Positions 1-4,353 of a stretch of DNA of 8,403 nucleotides are shown in pieces. How positions within the stretch are numbered: position 1 is the first letter of the stretch; the number at the start of each line of letters is the position of its first letter. This DNA is from Paracoccaceae bacterium. GTDB taxonomy: Bacteria; Pseudomonadota; Alphaproteobacteria; Rhodobacterales; Rhodobacteraceae. Below the pieces are notes generated by a model. It saw only the letters and a list, made by a program, of their open reading frames with translations, ran no database searches and was not told the DNA's origin. The stretch covers positions 1-8,403 of the forward strand of contig JAFIEC010000110.1 of assembly GCA_020832725.1 (NCBI GenBank), written 5' to 3'. The translations under genes were made by a program, and so were the position numbers.

Positions 1-620
1 GCGGGGCCCGCCTGGGGGTGGCCCCAGGCGGGCGCCGTCGGTACCGGCGCACTCGCCGCCGGGCGTGAGCGGTGCGACGGCTGCGCCGGGACCGCTTCAC
101 CTGCCATGACCTTTTGCCATTCGGGTGCCGTGGGCAGGACCACATGATCGAGCTTGTTGGCGTCCTTGTAGGCCGGGTTTCGATTGGGCTCGATCTGGAT
201 CTTGGCGACAAAGGTGATGCCATCGAGATCGGCGAGCCCGCGCAGCACCCGCTTGGCTTTCGCGCCCTCACTCATGTCGTCGGGATTCAGCCCCAGCGCG
301 CTGTCGATCATCGCGCGGAACTGGCTCTTGGAGATCTTCCAGCCGATGGACTGGCCCTGCTCATCGAGCTTGCCGCCCTGCACGGTGAAATTCTGCCAGA
401 ACTTGCGCCGGGCGAACGGGCCCTCGGCCACGGTGAACTCGGCATCCACCATACGCACGTCACTTCCGGGCTGGTTCGATGGCTTCAGCAGACCGCGATC
501 CACCTCGCTCATCCCGTCACTGCCGCCCTTGCGGATGGACATGGTCACTTTGGCAAAGGTGCCGTCGGGGATCAGGTCGCCGGACTGCTGCGGCGCCACA
601 TCATTCATGTCGAAGGTCAT
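1..620 (-). CDS. DUF669-like phage protein, probable ssDNA-binding partner of the adjacent ATPase (partial, runs off left edge)
   Basis: This leftward frame is open from ATG at 620 through position 1, so at least 206 residues are visible and the C-terminus lies outside the window. It begins MTFDMNDVAPQQSGDLIPDG and continues with alternating beta-type segments (TFAKVTMSI, VRMVDAEFTV, RKFWQNFTV), then a helical stretch and a Pro/Ala-rich tail. This layout resembles phage DUF669-type proteins, which are often encoded beside a P-loop ATPase and are thought to have an OB-like, single-strand-binding fold. The family assignment is from memory of pattern, not a search. The start is 4 bases after the ATPase stop, with AAAGGA about 8 bases upstream inside the ATPase gene's end, indicating coupled translation. 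A single-strand-binding role is inferred. The linker-like end of the visible part contains a very strong hairpin (6-33). Confidence 0.7.
   Translation of the reverse strand, partial: MTFDMNDVAPQQSGDLIPDGTFAKVTMSIRKGGSDGMSEVDRGLLKPSNQPGSDVRMVDAEFTVAEGPFARRKFWQNFTVQGGKLDEQGQSIGWKISKSQFRAMIDSALGLNPDDMSEGAKAKRVLRGLADLDGITFVAKIQIEPNRNPAYKDANKLDHVVLPTAPEWQKVMAGEAVPAQPSHRSRPAASAPVPTAPAWGHPQAGP
6..33. repeat. Perfect 12-bp inverted repeat with 4-base loop inside the coding region
   Basis: GCCCGCCTGGGG (6-17) is followed by GTGG and then its exact reverse complement CCCCAGGCGGGC (22-33). The stem is nearly all G:C. It lies in the Pro/Ala/Gly-rich tail of the partial leftward gene, and the reading frame stays open through it. 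There is no T-run in the visible bases, so a terminator call is not supported. Confidence 0.85.
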
Positions 621-624
621 GGGA

Positions 625-1473
625 TTATCCTTTCAAGGGTTGGTTGATCTTGGTGAGCAGCGCGCCGAGGTCGGCGGGCTCGGTGAGGTCGAGTTTTCCG
701 CTGCGGTCCTTCGCCGGTAGACCCCAGGGGTTGCCGGAGCGACAAACCAGGCGGCGGACCTTCCCCTTTTCGGGGTCGTGGCGCCATGTGGTGGCCCCGT
801 CCGGGCCGGTTTCTGGGTTGAAGAGGCTGAGCGTCATCACCTGATCGACGATGCCCGGCAGTTCGCGCGCGGCCTTGCCGCCCTCCATCTGCGGCTGCCA
901 GGTCACCCGGTTCATGTCGTCGATGACCTTCTCGAGAATGCCGACGAAGATGACCGTGCGCCCCGGCGCGTGCTGCAGATGCTTCAGCAGCCCGATGACC
1001 TCGCGCGCCAAAAGCCCGTAAGCGCCGCGCGTGTCCGGCTTGCCGGTGCGTTCCGACAGCGCCTCGGGGCGGGTCCTGGCCCAGGCCATCGCCTGCCGCG
1101 TCAGGTCGGTGATGCTGTCGACGAAGATGATCCGCTTGGCATCGATCTTCTCGGCCAGCTCGGCATGCTGGGCGCGCAGATGCGCATGGTGCGCCTCCGA
1201 GAAATGCTCCTCGGGCTGGGCGGCCGGGTTCGCGCCGCCGATCAGGCAGGCGATGTCGACCGCGTCGGCAAAGCGGCGGATCGGGATGCTGTCGCCAGGC
1301 CAGTCCTGGACGGACTTGAGGCCCGCCTCCAGATCGATGCAGAGCGTCTCGGCGGGCGGCAGGGTCTTCAGCAACGTGGTCTTGCCCGCGCCGCTCGGCC
1401 CGAACAGCGCCATGGTGGTCTTGCCCTGCGCCTCGCGCAGCCGGTCGTCGGCGGAAATGATGCGCAGGCTCAT
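625..1473 (-). CDS. Phage P-loop ATPase, AAA_24/Sak4-like recombination protein
   Basis: A 282-aa ATP-binding protein. Walker A is GPSGAGKT (residues 25-32) right after a short N-terminal strand. Walker B-like IIFVDSITD (115-123) carries the likely acidic residue Asp119. A later strand, TVIFVGILEK, is followed by a region with WQPQMEGGKAARELPGIVDQ, typical of phage nucleotide-binding proteins of the AAA_24 (RecA-fold) group. Members include Sak4-type single-strand annealing proteins, which promote homologous pairing with a phage SSB; here a putative SSB-like gene follows 4 bases downstream. The start ATG overlaps the upstream stop (ATGA, 1470-1473), with GGGGAG just upstream in the end of that gene. 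The ATPase fold is clear; the annealing role is inferred from context. It could instead be another RecA-fold phage ATPase. Confidence 0.85.
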   Translation of the reverse strand: MSLRIISADDRLREAQGKTTMALFGPSGAGKTTLLKTLPPAETLCIDLEAGLKSVQDWPGDSIPIRRFADAVDIACLIGGANPAAQPEEHFSEAHHAHLRAQHAELAEKIDAKRIIFVDSITDLTRQAMAWARTRPEALSERTGKPDTRGAYGLLAREVIGLLKHLQHAPGRTVIFVGILEKVIDDMNRVTWQPQMEGGKAARELPGIVDQVMTLSLFNPETGPDGATTWRHDPEKGKVRRLVCRSGNPWGLPAKDRSGKLDLTEPADLGALLTKINQPLKG

Positions 1474-1958
1474 TGATCGCTCCCCTGCGGGACGATCGCG
1501 ATCTTCAGCGCACCCGTCTTCACGGTTCGGGCGGGCTCAAACCCCTTGCGCCAGGCCTCGGGCAGGGCCGCGTACTTGCGCTCCGACACCTTCAGCGTGG
1601 TCTCGATGAACTCGGCCGGGTCCTCGCCGGAGGCGGCGATGCTGGCCGCGATCTGCGCCAGCCGCTCCTGATCCCACTCCACCCGCTTGGGCAGATCGGC
1701 GATGATGGTGAAGGTGCCATCCACCAGCCGCACCGTGCCGGTATCCTTGCCGGCGTCGCGGCGGGCCTCCGCGGCGCGGGTGGCGTAGCGGACTTCCAGC
1801 GCGGTGTTGAAGCGCGTGGTTGCTACCTTCAGCTGCCGCGCCGCATGATCGAGCTCGCCCTGCAGGCCGGCGAGCAGGTCGACCGGCAGCTGGGCCAGCT
1901 CACCTGCGGGCAGGTTGATGAGATCGTCGATGTTTGGGGCATTGTCGGGAAAGGGCAT
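1470..1958 (-). CDS. Conserved phage-type protein of unknown function (162 aa)
   Basis: I chose ATG 1958 (MPFPDNAPNIDDL) because GGAGAG lies 4 bases upstream (1963-1968). The frame extends upstream to 2135, but that extension only shadows the neighbouring gene. Residues about 25-65 are helical and Ala/Arg/Glu-rich (possible short coiled coil). A central beta-type segment (TVRLVDGTFTIIADLP) follows. The C-terminal part contains RVEWDQERLAQIAASIAASG, then a KVSERKY/ALPEAW stretch ending in ARTVKTGALKIAIV. I recall similar proteins beside phage recombination ATPases in Rhodobacterales and Rhizobiales, but no function is known to me. Its stop overlaps the ATPase start by four bases, suggesting stoichiometric co-production. 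A role as accessory to the annealing/ATPase complex is only a guess from position. Confidence 0.75.
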   Translation of the reverse strand: MPFPDNAPNIDDLINLPAGELAQLPVDLLAGLQGELDHAARQLKVATTRFNTALEVRYATRAAEARRDAGKDTGTVRLVDGTFTIIADLPKRVEWDQERLAQIAASIAASGEDPAEFIETTLKVSERKYAALPEAWRKGFEPARTVKTGALKIAIVPQGSDQ

Positions 1959-1962
1959 CTGT

Positions 1963-1968
1963 CTCTCC
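1963..1968 (-). promoter_or_regulatory. Ribosome binding site GGAGAG that decides the start of the 162-aa gene
   Basis: On the minus strand GGAGAG is followed by ACAG and then ATG at 1958-1956. It supports the internal ATG over the longer upstream frame, which would overlap most of the preceding 121-aa gene. Confidence 0.7.
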
Positions 1969-1986
1969 ATGATGGGGGGAATGGGG

Positions 1987-2352
1987 TCAGGCCGCCTCGA
2001 GCAAGCGCATCGAGAGGGCCGCGCCGGAGCGCCGGGGCTTCGGCCGGGCGATGGCGATGTAGGCGAAGCGATCCGTCGCCAACCGCGCCTGCACGAGATG
2101 AACGAGCCCCTGCTCGGCGGCCCGGAAGGCGGCATCGGCCAGACGGCGCAGCTCCAGGCGGGCCTCGGGGGCCAGGCGAGAGAGCAACTTGTCGGTATCG
2201 ACCACGAGAAAGCCGCGGTGATAGACCAGCGCCTCCCCTGCCCCGGCCTGCGCCACCCAGGCGCAGAAGGTGATCTCCGAGACCAGGGGGCGATCGACCA
2301 GGGCGCAGGGGGCGAGCAGGCGGGGATCGAGACCGGGGCGGGCCATGGTCAT
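1987..2352 (-). CDS. Small conserved hypothetical protein of the leftward phage operon (121 aa)
   Basis: Not recognised. The ATG at 2352 overlaps the stop of the upstream HTH gene as ATGA and is preceded by GGGGAGGG; a second ATG at 2346 (MARPGL) is also possible. The protein is compact and mixed alpha/beta: an N-terminal LVSEITFCAWVAQAG segment, a strand GFLVVDTDKLLSRL, an Ala/Leu/Arg-rich amphipathic helix (RLELRRLADAAFRAAEQGL), then RFAYIAIARPK and a basic C-terminus. I see no signal peptide, no membrane segment and no catalytic motif. The gap to the next gene is 28 bases and holds that gene's ribosome binding site. Operon position between a DNA-binding protein and recombination proteins suggests an early phage accessory role; the coding call is firm, the function is not. 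Confidence 0.7.
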   Translation of the reverse strand: MTMARPGLDPRLLAPCALVDRPLVSEITFCAWVAQAGAGEALVYHRGFLVVDTDKLLSRLAPEARLELRRLADAAFRAAEQGLVHLVQARLATDRFAYIAIARPKPRRSGAALSMRLLEAA

Positions 2353-2561
2353 TGCACCCTCCCCAGCAGGGTGCTGGCCGCGGTGCTGTCGCAGCGCCGG
2401 CCGCTCTCATAGGCCTCGATGTCCTCGAGCCGGTAGACGACGCGTCCGCCGATCTTGACGAAGGCCGGCCCCTCCCCCTTCCAGCGCCAGCGCTCCAGCG
2501 TGCGGGGGCTGATCTGCCAACGGTCTGCGAGGCGGACCTGGTTCAGGAATTGTGCGGACAT
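2349..2561 (-). CDS. Small HTH_17/MerR-type DNA-binding protein (excisionase or AlpA-like)
   Basis: A 70-aa protein. Residues about 5-52 form the HTH_17 fold: LNQVRLADRWQISPRTLERW is the helix-turn-helix, followed by WKGEGPAFVKIGGRVVYRLE, where the FVKIGGRVVYR hairpin and the DIEAYESGR helix are hallmarks of Xis/AlpA-like winged helices. Such proteins act as recombination directionality factors or small transcription regulators. The ATG at 2561 has GGAGAGG (2565-2571) three bases upstream. It is the first gene of the leftward operon and its stop overlaps the next start (ATGA). Five phased YGCAGAC repeats lie 130-180 bases upstream and are candidate binding sites. No integrase is visible in the window, so excisionase versus regulator cannot be decided. 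Confidence 0.8.
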   Translation of the reverse strand: MSAQFLNQVRLADRWQISPRTLERWRWKGEGPAFVKIGGRVVYRLEDIEAYESGRRCDSTAASTLLGRVQ

Positions 2562-2620
2562 CGACCTCTCCAGTGCTGCGGTGTCTGGAGGAGTGATGCC
2601 AGTTTCGAGGTCTGCAGAAG

Positions 2621-2634
2621 TCCCACAAGTGGGA
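2621..2634. promoter_or_regulatory. Candidate operator: 14-bp perfect palindrome TCCCAC-AA-GTGGGA
   Basis: Arms of six bases are exact reverse complements separated by two bases. It lies 60-73 bases upstream of the first gene of the leftward operon, where a phage operator would be expected. I see no convincing -35/-10 pair around it. The regulator is unknown; the S24 repressor and the HTH_17 protein encoded here are both candidates. Confidence 0.45.
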
Positions 2635-2693
2635 TGCGCCGGACGATTTTTTCCGGCCTGTATTTGCAGGAGAATCGCCGATCACGGCGCCTT

Positions 2694-2743
2694 TGCAGAC
2701 AAGTGCAGACCAGACGCAGACCGGATGCAGACGAAACGCACAC
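2694..2743. repeat. Five helically phased direct repeats YGCAGAC (iteron-like)
   Basis: TGCAGAC at 2694-2700 and 2704-2710, CGCAGAC at 2715-2721, TGCAGAC at 2726-2732 and a degenerate CGCACAC at 2737-2743. Start-to-start spacing is 10, 11, 11 and 11 bases, about one DNA turn, so all sites face the same side of the helix. An inverted copy (GTCTGCA) is at 2610-2616. The block lies in noncoding DNA between two leftward genes. It could be a cooperative binding array for the HTH_17 protein, a replication iteron block, or a decayed simple repeat. Confidence 0.6.
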
Positions 2744-2773
2744 CGCGGGCCGCCCGGGGCCCGGGAATCAGAA

Positions 2774-2794
2774 AGCCCGCCGGGGTGGCGGGCT
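2774..2794 (-). terminator. Rho-independent terminator of the 231-aa leftward gene
   Basis: Read on the minus strand, AGCCCGCC, a five-base loop ACCCC and GGCGGGCT form an 8-bp GC-rich stem whose final T continues into TTTCTG. It starts 27 bases past the stop at 2821. The T-tract is short but the stem is perfect and the position is right. It would separate the 231-aa gene from the leftward recombination operon. Confidence 0.7.
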
Positions 2795-2820
2795 GTGCGG
2801 AAGGCGGAGGAGGGTGGCGA

Positions 2821-3516
2821 TCAGCCGGAGCGCGACAGCCAGATCGCAAAGGCCGGATCGAGGTAATACCAGCCACGGCGGCCCGGGGTCTTGCGCAGGA
2901 GGCGCGTCCACCATGGCTTGCGGCTGAACAGGGTGCCGAGCTTCGTCGAGGAAGCGCCTGCCGCCTCGAGGATCTTCAGGTGGTGCTGGTCCGGCGCCCC
3001 CGCCCGCGTCCTCTCGAACATGAAGGCCAGCGCGCGGGCCTGCGGCAGGGTGAAGGCATAGTCGAACTCGTCATACACGAACTGGCGAAAATCGAAGGCT
3101 CCCTCGGCTCGGCTGCCGCCTTCACCAAGCACGTCGGCCCGGATCGTCTCCCAATGCGGGCGGCGCACCAGCGCGTCCTTGCGCTCGAGCCGCAGCCCAC
3201 CCTCGGCACGCAAAGTCAGCCGGCGCCCATCGGCCAGCAGAGCATCGGTGATCCTGCGCTGCCCGTCCCGCACCAGGCGAAAGCCATCGCGCAGATGGAG
3301 ATCCGCGACCCCGTGGAACACGCGTTCCTCGTCGGGCAGCCACTCGCAGCGGCCCGGCTCGATTTCCTCCGCCACGGAGAGCAGCACCGGCTGCGCCACG
3401 AGCCGCACCGACAGGCTCAGAGTGCCATTGCCCACGAGGTAGCGGATGTCGGCGTCGGTGAGGCCCCAGCGCTCGGCGATCTCGGCCAGCTCGAAGCAAT
3501 CCCTCTCGATCCGCAT
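2821..3516 (-). CDS. Unrecognised prophage protein with possible DNA-binding ends, divergent from the repressor (231 aa)
   Basis: ATG 3516 has AGAGGAA 9 bases upstream. The N-terminus (MRIERDCFELAEIAERWGLT, then DADIRYLVGNGTLSLSVRL) looks like a MerR-like helix-turn-helix with a wing-like turn. The middle is beta-rich and charged (LRDGFRLVRDGQRRI, then RRLTLRAEGGLRLERKDALV). Residues about 144-231 look like a small helical/winged domain (FTLPQARALAFMFERTRAGA, ILEAAG, LFSRKPWWTRLL, GRRGWYYLDP). I cannot name a family. It occupies the slot opposite the repressor where many temperate phages keep cro or an early regulator, and it has its own terminator, so it is a single-gene unit. A regulatory role is inferred from position and the HTH-like ends only. 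Confidence 0.75.
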   Translation of the reverse strand: MRIERDCFELAEIAERWGLTDADIRYLVGNGTLSLSVRLVAQPVLLSVAEEIEPGRCEWLPDEERVFHGVADLHLRDGFRLVRDGQRRITDALLADGRRLTLRAEGGLRLERKDALVRRPHWETIRADVLGEGGSRAEGAFDFRQFVYDEFDYAFTLPQARALAFMFERTRAGAPDQHHLKILEAAGASSTKLGTLFSRKPWWTRLLRKTPGRRGWYYLDPAFAIWLSRSG

Positions 3517-3532
3517 GGCGTCGATTCCTCTC

Positions 3533-3546
3533 GCATGAGTTCATGC
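3533..3546. promoter_or_regulatory. Candidate repressor operator: 14-bp perfect palindrome GCATGA-GT-TCATGC
   Basis: Exact six-base arms around a two-base centre lie in the gap between the repressor and the divergent 231-aa gene. The site sits at the expected transcription start of the leftward promoter proposed at 3551-3579. A half-site GCATGAG recurs at 3641-3647 inside the repressor gene. The six-two-six geometry matches the other palindrome at 2621-2634, though the sequence differs. Confidence 0.5.
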
Positions 3547-3550
3547 TTTG

Positions 3551-3579
3551 TTCTTATTTGCTTGACACCCGCTGATCAA
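3551..3579 (-). promoter_or_regulatory. Possible leftward promoter for the 231-aa gene
   Basis: Minus strand: TTGATC (3579-3574), a 17-base spacer, then TAAGAA (3556-3551). The -35 is fair and the -10 is weak, but spacing is ideal and the palindrome at 3533-3546 would cover the start point. Confidence 0.35.
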
Positions 3580-3590
3580 TCCTGCTTTTT
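3562..3590 (+). promoter_or_regulatory. Possible rightward promoter for the repressor
   Basis: A consensus TTGACA lies at 3562-3567. The hexamer 17 bases later (CTTTTT) is a poor -10, which is not unusual in alphaproteobacteria. It overlaps the proposed leftward promoter, as in a bidirectional switch region. Confidence 0.35.
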
Positions 3591-3618
3591 CCACACACTG
3601 CATTTGGCTGGGGATAAC

Positions 3619-4287
3619 ATGGCTGTCGCGATGCACGAACGCATGAGGGCACGCACCCGCCAGCTCGGCATGTCCGTGGCCGAGCTCGCCCGTGCCGCAG
3701 GCGTCAACCGCTCCTTCGTCTACGACATCCTGCGCGGGCGCTCGCAGGTGCCCAACCTCGAGAAGCTCACCCGCCTCGCCGCGGCGCTGAAAGTGGAGGT
3801 GGAGTGGCTGCTCACCGGCAAGGGCGGCCTCTCGGGCGATGATCCCATCGATGCCGGGTACCATAACGAATTCGTCGCCATCCAGCATGTGGGCGCGCGG
3901 CCCGCGATGGGCGGCGGCACCGTCATCGAGACCGAGAACACGCCGGGGCGGGATTTCCACTTCCGGCGCGCCTGGATCCGCAACCGGCTCAAGGCCGCGC
4001 CGTCGATGCTGCGCGTGATGTCGGTGCAGGGCGACAGCATGCTGCCCACGCTCGAGGACGGCGATGTCATCCTTGTCGACATGAACCTGCGCAACCCCGC
4101 CCCGCCGGGCATCTTCGTGCTGCATGACGGCATGGGGCTCGTGGCCAAGCGGCTGGAACATGTGCCGATGAGCGACCCGCCCCGGGTGCGCATCATCTCC
4201 GACAACCCGCGCTACAGCCCCTATGAATGCACCGCAGACGAGGTCAATATTGTCGGGCGGGTCCGCTGGTACGGGCGGGAGATGTGA
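3619..4287 (+). CDS. Prophage repressor, Cro/CI-type HTH plus S24 (LexA-like) peptidase
   Basis: A 222-aa repressor. Residues about 5-67 form an HTH_3 domain (MSVAELARAAGVNRSFVYDI with LRGRSQVPNLEKLTRLAAAL). Residues about 85-222 are an S24 domain: Ser140 in VQGDSMLPTLEDGDVILVD and Lys177 in GMGLVAKRLEH form the catalytic dyad. In LexA/CI relatives, RecA-ssDNA stimulates self-cleavage and induces the prophage. The usual Ala-Gly scissile pair is not seen; ARPAMGGG (93-100) sits where ARxSAGGG-like motifs usually occur, giving Met97-Gly98 instead. Start ATG 3619 has GGGGAT four bases upstream; a second ATG at 3631 is possible, while the open frame farther upstream crosses the switch region and is not real. 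The stop is doubled (TGATGA). It is divergent from the 231-aa gene and probably represses it. Confidence 0.9.
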   Translation: MAVAMHERMRARTRQLGMSVAELARAAGVNRSFVYDILRGRSQVPNLEKLTRLAAALKVEVEWLLTGKGGLSGDDPIDAGYHNEFVAIQHVGARPAMGGGTVIETENTPGRDFHFRRAWIRNRLKAAPSMLRVMSVQGDSMLPTLEDGDVILVDMNLRNPAPPGIFVLHDGMGLVAKRLEHVPMSDPPRVRIISDNPRYSPYECTADEVNIVGRVRWYGREM

Positions 4288-4353
4288 TGAGATGCGCATG
4301 CGCCCACGACCCCTTTCGGGGCAAAGGCAGATGCAGGCAGTCGAGCGCCGGTT
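4288..4353 (+). other. Repressor-helicase intergenic gap with two small palindromes
   Basis: The gap holds GCGCATGCGC (4294-4303) and a CCCC-TTTC-GGGG hairpin (4310-4321) with no following T-run. There is no clear terminator and no clear promoter, so the helicase may be read through from the repressor transcript. Confidence 0.4.

Noticed and set aside
72..720. Rightward frames opposite the partial DUF669-like gene
   Set aside because: The leftward frame open to the window edge has a sensible start, a ribosome binding site and family-like sequence; the rightward ones do not.
778..1476. Rightward 232-codon frame opposite the ATPase
   Set aside because: Antisense shadow: Arg/Leu/Gly-rich with no motif, while the opposite strand has Walker A and coupled translation.
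2694..2743. CRISPR array
   Set aside because: Units of 7 bases with 3-4 base gaps are far too short for repeats and spacers.
2455..3618. Long upstream extension of the repressor frame
   Set aside because: It crosses the iterons, the terminator and the whole divergent 231-aa gene, and its sequence is low-complexity; the repressor's HTH begins just after ATG 3619, which has its own ribosome binding site.
4310..4321. CCCC-TTTC-GGGG hairpin as repressor terminator
   Set aside because: The stem is only four pairs and is followed by CAAAGG rather than a T-run.
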